Assembly: GCA_946186915.1 (NCBI GenBank)
Contig: CAMHOY010000001.1
Location: forward strand, 153,008 to 217,007
Direction: 5' to 3'
DNA: 64,000 bases
Origin: an uncultured Bacteroidales bacterium
GTDB taxonomy: Bacteria > Bacteroidota > Bacteroidia > Bacteroidales > Paludibacteraceae
Positions 14,524 through 22,027 of this stretch are shown piece by piece; within the stretch, counting starts at the first letter, position 1, and each line of letters opens with the position of its first letter. Under the pieces are notes generated by a model that did no database searches, was not told the DNA's origin, and was given only the letters and a program-made list of their open reading frames with translations. The translations under genes were made by a program, and so were the position numbers.

Positions 14524-17102
14524 ATCTTCTCATTCAGTTTCTTGCATTTCATCAGTTCTTCCAACTTCAGATGCATGCGGTAATTCCAGAAATGCCGCGG
14601 GTTAGCCGGTACGTTGATACGGTCGGCGAACTGGTCTTTGATGCGTACATCGCCATCGATAGCCAGCCAGTCTTGCAGCGGAAGGATGGCCCACATTGCC
14701 GGACTGTACATATGCTGGTTAATGATGAATTCTGCAATCTCAGGTGTCATCTCTTTCGGTGCATCGCCCCACCAACCCATCTGCTCGTTATAGAAACGCT
14801 GGGTCACCGCGCGGTCTTCTTCCCACCATGCGCGCAACGGATTCATATCGTGCGTGCCGGTAGTGCAGACGCTCTGATACGGCGCGTCAGCCGGGTGAGC
14901 GAACTTAACCGTCGGATCTTTCGGCATGCGCTGGATCTCCAGACTCAGAATCTGCAACTCATGCATCACGTCCGGCACGCAGGCAGGAACCATACCCAGG
15001 TCCTCGCCGCAGCAGAGCATGTGCGTTGCGCCGATCAGTGTCGGTAACTTACGCATCGCCGAGTCACGCCAGAACTGCGTATGACGACGGAAGAAATAGT
15101 CATTATAGATACGCATCAGCACCTCTTTCTGATCGCTGTACAACTCATTGAACGAGTGGCTCTGATAGATCGAGATGCGCGGATGGAGCCATCCCGGACG
15201 GCGCTGGTCTTCTACCATCAGCACTTCGCAATGCAGGTAGATCAAGCCGTTGCAGATATTCTTCACGGCCTCAGCACTCAGCCCCGAAGCTTTCAGTTGC
15301 TTCTCGTCGCCTAACAGTCTGTCCGCCCACTCCTGTACCTTCACTTGCGTATCAAATTCCGGTTTGAACCAATAGACATAGCCATCATGCGTGTTCAGCG
15401 CGTGCTCCTTGGCCCATTCGGTGTCATATCCCAATACATCGCCTAAGAAATTCGAGCGGATATACGGCTTGGTCATTCGGTCCCAATCGAGACAGATACC
15501 TTGTGCGCAGAGGTCGTCATAGCTGTACGGCAGTGCCGGAACGAAATGTCCGCACAATCCCCATACATCGCTCTTGCGCATTTGCCATATGCGGAAGAAA
15601 CCCAGGATATGATCTATGCGGTACGCATCGAAATAATCCTGCATCTTTTGGAACCGGCGTTGCCACCAGCCGAAGTTATCCTCCGCCATCTTATCCCAGT
15701 TATAAGTCGGGAAGCCCCAGTTCTGGCCGCTGATGGAGAAATCATCGGGCGGTGCACCGGCACTGGCATCCAGGTTAAACAACTCAGGATTAACCGCTGC
15801 ATCCACCGAGTCCGGACTGATACCGATAGGTATATCGCCCTTCATCGCTACGCCGATGGAGTGAGCGTATGCTACAGCCTCCGACAACTGCTTGTCGGCG
15901 TGGAACTGCAGGAACTTATAGAAATCTTTCGGCTGTTTGTCGCGCTTTGCCAGGAAGGCTGCGTACGGCTCCAGCCAAGCGTCGTTTTTCTCTATAAACG
16001 CCTTGTATGCTTCGCTGCTGAACAGTGCATCTTTGTCTTGTTTGTACAATGCCTTAAAGAACACCATCTTCGCGTCATATACATTCTGGTAATCGGCAAA
16101 AGTCAATGCATCGAAAGCCGCCTTCTGCGCATCGTATTTCTTCTTCTGCGCCGGCGTCAACTTACCCATCTTCTCGATATTGATATAGATCGGGTGCAAA
16201 GCGAAGACGCTCACTGCGTTGTACGGATAACTGTCCAGGTTATTATGGCGCAGCGTGGTATCATTGATCGGCAGCGTTTGAATCATCCGCTGACCTGTGG
16301 ATGCTGCCCAGTCGGCAAGTTTCTTCAGGTCTTGGAACTCACCGATACCGAATCCTTCGTCACTGCGTAGTGAGAAAACTGGCACTGCCACTCCGGCTCC
16401 TTTCCAACGGGGTTGCGTACGACGGAAACAGCGGTCGTTCTGATAAATCACCTGTCCTTTTTCTACGCCCCATATCTGACGGTTCTCGCCCCATTCCGTA
16501 TCGATGATAGCGCCGCTCTTCAGGTCATATACTACGTATTTGTATTCTACGATATCCTGACCCTTCACGTCAATGTCCGCGCGCCAGAGCGGAAACTCCG
16601 CATCGCTCATGATCAATTTTCCGGCAGGATCCCAGTTGCCTAAAGCATCGCAGTTACCGATGATTGCTACGCCTTGCGTCGGCAAGATCTGCGGCAGATC
16701 AATCGAGAAACGAATATTGCCTTTCGCGGCTTTCGGCTTTGCCGGATTCAGACGATGGAACAGTGCTTTTACGAATGCAGTGGTATAGAAACTGTCTTCA
16801 TACGTGCTGGCTTGCCATGCATCGCGGACTACTATCCGCTTGTCGCTCGCCTTCAGCGTCAGGGTGCGCGGTTCGCCGGCCTCAAAGATATATTGTCCTT
16901 CTCCCACGCGAATCGCATACTTATACTGTATGCTACCCGCAAAGTCGCTGATTGGCACATTAGCCTGCCAGAAATCCGTTCCCTGGCACGTCAACACCAG
17001 CGGATCTTTTCTGGTCCATCCCAAAATCGACTCTTGCGTCTCTATCACGCAAAGACTCTGCCCGAACTCGGCACGATAATGAATCTGAAAATTGATGTTC
17101 AT
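14499..17102 (-). CDS. malQ: 4-alpha-glucanotransferase with two N-terminal CBM20-like domains
   Basis: GH77 amylomaltase, transferring glucan segments between maltodextrins. 867 residues, longer than bacterial MalQ of about 500-690 because of two N-terminal starch-binding (CBM20-like) domains: residues about 1-100 (QSLCVIETQESILGW) and about 128-235 (GVAIIGNCDALGNWDP). This is the architecture of plant DPE2 and its Bacteroidetes relatives. Catalytic motifs: DIPIGISPDSVDA, YRIDHILGFFRIW with nucleophile Asp, CGEDLGMVPACV with acid Glu, and TGTHDM. There is no signal peptide, so it is cytoplasmic. It probably processes maltodextrins released by the amylases at the left of the window. Confidence 0.93.
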   Translation of the reverse strand: MNINFQIHYRAEFGQSLCVIETQESILGWTRKDPLVLTCQGTDFWQANVPISDFAGSIQYKYAIRVGEGQYIFEAGEPRTLTLKASDKRIVVRDAWQASTYEDSFYTTAFVKALFHRLNPAKPKAAKGNIRFSIDLPQILPTQGVAIIGNCDALGNWDPAGKLIMSDAEFPLWRADIDVKGQDIVEYKYVVYDLKSGAIIDTEWGENRQIWGVEKGQVIYQNDRCFRRTQPRWKGAGVAVPVFSLRSDEGFGIGEFQDLKKLADWAASTGQRMIQTLPINDTTLRHNNLDSYPYNAVSVFALHPIYINIEKMGKLTPAQKKKYDAQKAAFDALTFADYQNVYDAKMVFFKALYKQDKDALFSSEAYKAFIEKNDAWLEPYAAFLAKRDKQPKDFYKFLQFHADKQLSEAVAYAHSIGVAMKGDIPIGISPDSVDAAVNPELFNLDASAGAPPDDFSISGQNWGFPTYNWDKMAEDNFGWWQRRFQKMQDYFDAYRIDHILGFFRIWQMRKSDVWGLCGHFVPALPYSYDDLCAQGICLDWDRMTKPYIRSNFLGDVLGYDTEWAKEHALNTHDGYVYWFKPEFDTQVKVQEWADRLLGDEKQLKASGLSAEAVKNICNGLIYLHCEVLMVEDQRRPGWLHPRISIYQSHSFNELYSDQKEVLMRIYNDYFFRRHTQFWRDSAMRKLPTLIGATHMLCCGEDLGMVPACVPDVMHELQILSLEIQRMPKDPTVKFAHPADAPYQSVCTTGTHDMNPLRAWWEEDRAVTQRFYNEQMGWWGDAPKEMTPEIAEFIINQHMYSPAMWAILPLQDWLAIDGDVRIKDQFADRINVPANPRHFWNYRMHLKLEELMKCKKLNEKIKKLTSVR

Positions 17103-17164
17103 GATATTGTGTTTTTATTAAGTATCTTCGTTATTCCGATATACCGCTATACCGAAATTCGCCA

Positions 17165-17195
17165 CAAAAGTACAAAAAAATTTGCATTCATGCAA
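17165..17195 (-). promoter_or_regulatory. Promoter of malQ
   Basis: Minus-strand -7 TACTTTTG (17165-17172) and -33 TTGC (17192-17195). The promoter overlaps the stop codon of the membrane-protein gene upstream. Confidence 0.7.
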
Positions 17196-18234
17196 GTTTT
17201 TGTCGTTTTTTGCTAAAAAAAAGTCCTGCTACGCAAGGAAGAAGGGTATTTATGCCCCATAGCAGCACTCCTGCCAGCGCCGCATTCGCTGTTCCGAACA
17301 CCATCATCGCCCATGCCCCGCGCACGCCGGCTTCTACTACCGGCACATTCGGAGTGATCGTCACCAGCAAATAATAAATGAATAACGAACTGATAACTGA
17401 AGGCTGATAACTGATAGCTCCCAACGCATACAGCACCAGTGCCAATTGCACGCACCAGCACACCAGCCGTATAAAGCTCTGGAACAGACTATAGAACAAT
17501 AATCCGTAATACAGATCGGCCCACTGCCGGAATATTTTCGGCATCAGGAAGAACACGCCGGTCAACAGCACCATTGCTCCGCCTACCGTGTACATATAAC
17601 TGCCGCCCACATACGCAACAATAGACGGCTGAACCGCTATCGCCAGCAGGCCAGCAATCAGTATTGCTCCGGTCATCGTTGCACTTCCTACCGCACCCAT
17701 AGTCAGCACTTTCGCCCAAATCTTAGATTCCCTTCCTTTTAAGGGTGAAGAGCTCTGCTCGATCGGGCGTCCGGTGGACGGCCGTAGAACATTGTTAGGG
17801 TTAGGCTCACTCATTAAAAGCGCTCTTGCAGGGTATTCGCCTAACCGCCAGGGTGTGATCAGTCCCGCCAACTTGCTGTAATACACCTGCCGCTGCGCTT
17901 CGCTAAACGTTAATCGTTCATCCGTTAACTCACTCACTCTTTCATTCTTTAACTCTTTCACTCTTTCATTCTCTAACTCTCTAACTCTCTCACTCTCTAA
18001 CTCACTCATTCCCTCACCCATTAAAGTCATCCACCGCCATGCCTCAATCGCCATATTCACCGGCATCAGGGCGATGCATAAACCGATAGCGACCCATTGT
18101 TGCCATCCCATGTTTCGCAGGCTTTCGCCTAACGCCGCATAGTCCTCATACGTCGCGAGTTTCCATACCAGCCACCCGCATGCCGCAATCGCAATGACCC
18201 ATTCGATAATATATATCACTCGCCGTTTATCCAT
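17188..18234 (-). CDS. Flippase-like / LPG-synthase-TM (UPF0104) membrane protein with repeat-encoded insert
   Basis: Integral membrane protein of the lysylphosphatidylglycerol synthase TM-region (UPF0104/AglD-like) type, with about seven hydrophobic segments. The family hallmark GLITPWRLGEYPARALLM is present at about residues 123-140. Two inserts break the normal chain. The first, about residues 74-108, repeats ESERVRELENERVKELKNER and is encoded by a (TCTTTCACTCTCTAAC)-like run at 17929-18015. The second, about residues 141-170, contains EPNPNNVLRPSTGRPIEQSS and SPLKGRES and is encoded by a short palindrome and flanking repeat. The insert lies in what should be a cytoplasmic loop. The function in this organism is not known. 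Confidence 0.7.
   Translation of the reverse strand: MDKRRVIYIIEWVIAIAACGWLVWKLATYEDYAALGESLRNMGWQQWVAIGLCIALMPVNMAIEAWRWMTLMGEGMSELESERVRELENERVKELKNERVSELTDERLTFSEAQRQVYYSKLAGLITPWRLGEYPARALLMSEPNPNNVLRPSTGRPIEQSSSPLKGRESKIWAKVLTMGAVGSATMTGAILIAGLLAIAVQPSIVAYVGGSYMYTVGGAMVLLTGVFFLMPKIFRQWADLYYGLLFYSLFQSFIRLVCWCVQLALVLYALGAISYQPSVISSLFIYYLLVTITPNVPVVEAGVRGAWAMMVFGTANAALAGVLLWGINTLLPCVAGLFFSKKRQKLA
17929..18015 (-). repeat. Degenerate 7/8-mer coding repeat
   Basis: Alternating CTCTAACT, CTTTCACT and CATTCTTT units read in frame as SERVRELENERVKELKNERV inside the flippase-like protein. Confidence 0.85.
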
Positions 18235-18293
18235 TCCATTAGTCTTTAGCCATTAGTTGTTAGCTGTTAACATAAGGTATTTTTGATATTTTC

Positions 18294-18442
18294 GCTGGTC
18301 ATTGGGATAACTTTGGATGTACGCAACTATTGTTGCGGCGGAATAGACTATTAGTGCGCGTGTCAAGCTCGCTTATAAACGCGCGCTGAAAGGCTGTTAC
18401 GCTAAGGCCGCGTAGGCCACATTCGAAGTTATCACATGGAGC
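18294..18442 (+). ncRNA. Candidate structured RNA / multi-stem repeat, copy 1
   Basis: Closing stem of GATAACTT-type sequence with GAAGTTATC, an inner hairpin GCAAC-TATT-GTTGC, a long hairpin GCGCGTGT..ACGCGC topped by AAGC-TC-GCTT, and the invariant hairpin GGCCGCGTAGGCC. It is followed by a T-rich tract. Copy 2 (26918-27068) keeps each stem with different bases (for example ACAGC-TTTC-GCTGT and GAGC-TT-GCTC), which argues for selection on structure. Strand is assigned from the 3' T-run. No known Rfam family recognised. Confidence 0.5.
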
Positions 18443-18567
18443 AGTATTTTTCTTTATTTTTTTTCTAGTTTAAAATTGTTTTCGATCGTTTTCTTCTCCG
18501 TTTTCTTGGAGCGCAGCGACGTTTTTGATTTTCTATTCATAATTTCGGTGCAAAGATACAAAATAAT

Positions 18568-18598
18568 TTTGATATATACAAAAAAAGTACTACTTTTG
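18568..18598 (+). promoter_or_regulatory. Promoter of the helix-hairpin-helix gene
   Basis: -33 TTTG (18568-18571) and -7 TACTTTTG (18591-18598). The likely GTG start is only 5 nt after the -7 box, so the transcript would be leaderless or nearly so. Confidence 0.7.
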
Positions 18599-18602
18599 CA
18601 GA

Positions 18603-20627
18603 GTGAAAAGGCAAATACGAATCATATTAGTCTTATTATTCATTCTCCCTTCCTTTCAGGGAAGGGCTGGGGTTAGGCCAAACCTTGACGAAGTCGTATT
18701 GGACATCTATAACGCCGTGACCGAACTCGGTGAGATCGATTACGAACAACTGCAATCGGATCTGTATGTCCTCCACGAATCGCCCATCGACCTGAACCAC
18801 ACCTCCGAAGAAGAACTCTCGCAATTGCATTTTCTCTCGCCTCGTCAGATCGATGACATCCTGCTTTATGCCGATAAACATCCTTTCGAATCGCTCTACG
18901 AACTTCGTATGATTCAGAGCCTCGCGGACTATGAGATCCGCGACATCCTGCCCTTTGTCCAAATCAAAAAATCCACTAATCCTCTAACCACTAATCCACT
19001 AACCCCTTCAGCGAAAGATGTTTTCCGCAACGCCAAGCATGAACTCATCACGCGTATCGACGCCCGTAATATAGAATCTTTCGAAGGTACGGATCCCATG
19101 TACATACAGACGCGCTATCGCTTTGATTATCAGCGCCGTGTGATCTTCGGAGCGCAGTTAAGAAGACCCGCAGGAGGCGATGCGCGCAGCCTGCAATACG
19201 GTGGTTACCTCCAACTCCGCGATATCGGACATCTCCATACACTCGTTGCAGGCAATTTCCAGGCCTCTTTCGGGCAAGGACTGGTTCTCGCGCCTGTCTT
19301 TCGTTCCGGCAGATCGTCCTACGTCACTTCCGTCGGACAGACTACGGAAGGGCTGCGCTATTACTCCTCTGTGGATGGCGAAGGGCTTCATGGAGCAGGG
19401 GCTACGCTTCGATGGGAGTGGAATAAATTCACGCGGCTCGATGTCAGTGTCCTCTATTCGCTCCAACGCGCGAATGACTCCACGTGGCATCATCTCGTCG
19501 GTGCCAACATCACGGTACGTCACAAGCGTTTACAAGTTCAACTGACGGCAATCGAGAATATCTGGTCTGACAGCATCCGTCCCTATCGTAATGCAGCGTA
19601 TAACCAGCATTATTTCCGCGGCTATAACCAAGCCGTTCTGGGTGCTTCAGCCCGTTACAACCATGGCTGGTTCGATGCCTTCGCAGAAATAGCGACAGCT
19701 CAAAATTATAAACGCTCCGAAGGAGCACTAAACGGCGAAGCCATAAACCCAATAAACGGCGAAGCTATAAACTCGCCTCAATGGGGAATCGGCGCTCTGG
19801 CAGGAGCACGATTTTACCCAACTCAAGGGATTTCGTTAATCGCCTTATATCGTTATTACTCGCCCTATTTCGACAATGCCCTCGGCTATGCTTTTTCCGA
19901 GACCTCGCGTCTGGGTGATGAGAACGGCGGGTATCTGGGTTTTGAGATCACGCGCCTCAAGAACTGGCGCTTCTGGGGATACGGCGATGTCTTTTATTTC
20001 AGCGGACCCAAATATGGTATTCCGCAGTACCCTTCCCTCGGCTACGACGCTCTCTTTGAGATGCAGTACGCGTGGAGAAATAATTTCTCTTCCCTTCAGG
20101 GAGGAGACGAAGGTAGGCTCGCCTTCCGCCTTCGTGCCAAAGAAAAAGGCGGAAAGGCTACCTATTCCACCCGCGCTTGGTTTGATTACCGCAACAACGG
20201 CTGGTCTCTCCGCACCAATATCGATGCCAACCTAACCCCTAATCCTCTAAACACTAATCCCCTAACCTATGGTATTTCCATCTTCCAAGACGTTTCATAT
20301 TCCCTTCCCTTGAGGGAAGGGCGGGGGTTAGGCTTTCGGCTTCGCCTCCAATGGTTCGATGCCCGCGAATGGGATAACCGTATTTATTGTTATGAATACG
20401 ATGTGCTCTATGCCTACTCTATTCCGGCGGTCTATGGTCTTGGCGGCCGCGCGTACCTTTGTCTCCGCTGGCAGATTATCCCGCAGTTGACTCTCTATTT
20501 CCGTGCCTCCGAAACCATCTATGCGCGCGATTGGTATATACAGAAAAACCCCTCCTTTCAGGGAGGGGCTGGGGGTAGGCTACCCACTCGCACAGATTTG
20601 CATTTGCTTTTACGCGCTAAATTATAG
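18603..20627 (+). CDS. Helix-hairpin-helix outer-membrane-type protein with many in-frame repeats
   Basis: Bacteroidetes protein with N-terminal ComEA-like helix-hairpin-helix repeats (PIDLNHTSEEELSQLHFLS and HPFESLYELRMIQSL), then a long beta-strand-rich region (from about residue 140) that looks like an outer-membrane barrel. The start GTG is chosen because the -7 box lies 5 nt upstream, the frame begins MKRQIRIILVLLFILPSF (signal peptide), and no ATG follows closely. The chain holds at least seven repeat-encoded inserts: four GC-palindrome units (PSFQGRAGV, SLQGGDEG, PLREGRGLG, PSFQGGAGG), two NPLTTNPLT-type runs and an NGEAINPINGEAIN duplication. The function of the family is unknown to me. 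Confidence 0.75.
   Translation: MKRQIRIILVLLFILPSFQGRAGVRPNLDEVVLDIYNAVTELGEIDYEQLQSDLYVLHESPIDLNHTSEEELSQLHFLSPRQIDDILLYADKHPFESLYELRMIQSLADYEIRDILPFVQIKKSTNPLTTNPLTPSAKDVFRNAKHELITRIDARNIESFEGTDPMYIQTRYRFDYQRRVIFGAQLRRPAGGDARSLQYGGYLQLRDIGHLHTLVAGNFQASFGQGLVLAPVFRSGRSSYVTSVGQTTEGLRYYSSVDGEGLHGAGATLRWEWNKFTRLDVSVLYSLQRANDSTWHHLVGANITVRHKRLQVQLTAIENIWSDSIRPYRNAAYNQHYFRGYNQAVLGASARYNHGWFDAFAEIATAQNYKRSEGALNGEAINPINGEAINSPQWGIGALAGARFYPTQGISLIALYRYYSPYFDNALGYAFSETSRLGDENGGYLGFEITRLKNWRFWGYGDVFYFSGPKYGIPQYPSLGYDALFEMQYAWRNNFSSLQGGDEGRLAFRLRAKEKGGKATYSTRAWFDYRNNGWSLRTNIDANLTPNPLNTNPLTYGISIFQDVSYSLPLREGRGLGFRLRLQWFDAREWDNRIYCYEYDVLYAYSIPAVYGLGGRAYLCLRWQIIPQLTLYFRASETIYARDWYIQKNPSFQGGAGGRLPTRTDLHLLLRAKL
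18646..18678 (+). repeat. In-frame GC palindrome in signal-peptide region
   Basis: CCCTTCCTTTCAGGGAAGGG followed by GGGGTTAGGC. It encodes PSFQGRAGV at the end of the signal peptide. Confidence 0.8.
18970..19012 (+). repeat. CTAATCCACTAACC coding repeat
   Basis: Heptamer-type run translated as STNPLTTNPLTPS. A second run at 20230-20270 is translated as LTPNPLNTNPLTYG. Confidence 0.75.
20088..20119 (+). repeat. In-frame GC palindrome (degenerate)
   Basis: CTTCCCTTCAGGGAGGAG with a GGTAGGCTC tail, translated SSLQGGDEGRLA. Confidence 0.65.
20301..20333 (+). repeat. In-frame GC palindrome
   Basis: TCCCTTCCCTTGAGGGAAGG with a GGGGGTTAGGC tail, translated SLPLREGRGLG. Confidence 0.8.
20548..20580 (+). 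repeat. In-frame GC palindrome
   Basis: ACCCCTCCTTTCAGGGAGGG with a CTGGGGGTAGGC tail, translated NPSFQGGAGGRL near the C terminus. Confidence 0.8.
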
Positions 20628-20650
20628 GAACGCGCGTACGCTCACGCGCA
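20626..20650 (+). repeat. GGAACGCGCG dispersed repeat
   Basis: AGGAACGCGCGTACGCTCAC overlaps the stop codon of the upstream gene and abuts the stop of the convergent DUF4143 gene. Related copies lie at 21994, 25429, 26847 (inverted), 27131 and 59181 (inverted). Confidence 0.75.
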
Positions 20651-21820
20651 TCAGTCCCACATCTGCCCTATGTGCTTGTAGTTAAGTAGCCATATCTCTC
20701 CGGCGGTATTCTCAAAATCCCCGGTGTACACTACCGCTCTACGAGTTATCGGAGTACTTGTCCATTCCGGCAATTTGCGCAATGTCTTCTCAAATGTTGG
20801 CTGATAGGTCATAGCCGATTTAACCTCTATGGCATATAGTTGCCCCTCCTCTTTCACGAGAATATCTACCTCATTTTGATTGCTGTCCCGATAGAAGAAC
20901 ACATTTCCCTCCTTGCCTTGATTCGTGCGATGTTTGATACACTCCATGACGATCATGTTCTCAAATATCGCTCCTCGCATCTTATCTAACTCTAACTGTC
21001 GCGGAGACTCGATATCTAATAAATAGCATGCTAATCCCGGATCATTGAAATAAAGTTTGGGCGTCTTGACGATACGCTTGGAGATATTCTCATAGTAGGG
21101 CGGCAACAATGTTACTAAATAGGAAGCTTGCAATACGGACAACCAATGATTAATCGTCTTACCGTCTACACCGATCTCCGCTCCTATCTCTGTCGCATTG
21201 AATAACGAACCTATTCTGGCTGCACATAGTTTCATGAATTTCATGAATTGCATCTGGTCTTTTATCTTTAGCAAATCGCGCACATCTTTCTCCAAATAGG
21301 TCTTTACATAACTCGGATAGAATAAGCGTGCAATATTCTTGTTCGCGCAAACGGCGGGGTATAAACCATCATACATTTGTTGGTTCGCATCTTTATCTCC
21401 GTCCTTTATCTCATCCAGAGACATCGGCAATAACTCATATACGCCTGCTCTACCGGGCAACGACTCAGTCAGCCCTTTCAGTAACTCCAAATTGCTACTT
21501 CCTGTCAGCAAGAACTTACGCTCCGGATGATTATCGACGATGCCTTGTATATAATCCAATAGTGCTGGAACCTTCTGCACTTCATCAATAAACATACCCT
21601 CCGGGTGTTGATTGAGAAATGCAACCGGATCATTCTCTGCAAAACTACGCACGTGCAGATCTTTCATACTATACTGCTTATACTCTGGAAAGAGATGTTT
21701 CAGTATAGTTGATTTGCCGGACTGACGCGGGCCTGTAACGGATAGCACGGAGAAATACTGCGCCGCCTCTTTTAGAAGTGCCTCCATGCGTCGAGGGATG
21801 TAAATGGTATTCGTTGCCAT
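20651..21820 (-). CDS. DUF4143-type P-loop ATPase, 389 aa
   Basis: AAA_14/DUF4143 ATPase. Walker A TGPRQSGKSTILK (about residue 30), Walker B FIDEVQKVP (about 77) and the sensor LLTGSSNLELL are typical, with the C-terminal DUF4143 nuclease-like fold (NEVDILVKEEGQLYAIEVKS, a D-x-ExK pattern). Family members are common in anaerobes and archaea, often near mobile or defence loci; their role is not settled. It lies between two direct copies of the GGAACGCGCG repeat (20626 and 21994) and is convergent with the preceding gene. Two other members are in the window. Confidence 0.9.
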   Translation of the reverse strand: MATNTIYIPRRMEALLKEAAQYFSVLSVTGPRQSGKSTILKHLFPEYKQYSMKDLHVRSFAENDPVAFLNQHPEGMFIDEVQKVPALLDYIQGIVDNHPERKFLLTGSSNLELLKGLTESLPGRAGVYELLPMSLDEIKDGDKDANQQMYDGLYPAVCANKNIARLFYPSYVKTYLEKDVRDLLKIKDQMQFMKFMKLCAARIGSLFNATEIGAEIGVDGKTINHWLSVLQASYLVTLLPPYYENISKRIVKTPKLYFNDPGLACYLLDIESPRQLELDKMRGAIFENMIVMECIKHRTNQGKEGNVFFYRDSNQNEVDILVKEEGQLYAIEVKSAMTYQPTFEKTLRKLPEWTSTPITRRAVVYTGDFENTAGEIWLLNYKHIGQMWD

Positions 21821-21843
21821 AGTATTAAGATTGAAATCCGCCG

Positions 21844-21875
21844 CAAAGATACAACTTTTATTTTAAACCGCCAAA
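21844..21875 (-). promoter_or_regulatory. Promoter of the DUF4143 ATPase
   Basis: Minus-strand -7 TATCTTTG (21844-21851) and -33 TTTG (21872-21875). Confidence 0.7.
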
Positions 21876-21956
21876 TTTTTTCTATGAAAATTTTATGTAA
21901 TTTCGGAATTAAACTCCAAATCTGCATAACTTTTTTAATCCTTTGCCATATACAAA

Positions 21957-21980
21957 GAGACAGGGCTTCTACCCTGTCTC
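21957..21980 (-). terminator. Terminator of the Ig-like surface protein gene
   Basis: Perfect stem GAGACAGGG/CCCTGTCTC with a 6-nt loop, downstream of the gene on the minus strand, followed by a T-rich stretch (TTTGTATA). Confidence 0.75.
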
Positions 21981-21993
21981 TCATAATATTAGA

Positions 21994-22020
21994 GGGAACG
22001 CGCGTACGCTCACATACGCG
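21994..22020 (+). repeat. GGAACGCGCG dispersed repeat
   Basis: GGGAACGCGCGTACGCTCAC then ATACGCG. Direct copy of 20626-20650. Confidence 0.75.
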
Positions 22021-22027
22021 AGCGAGC

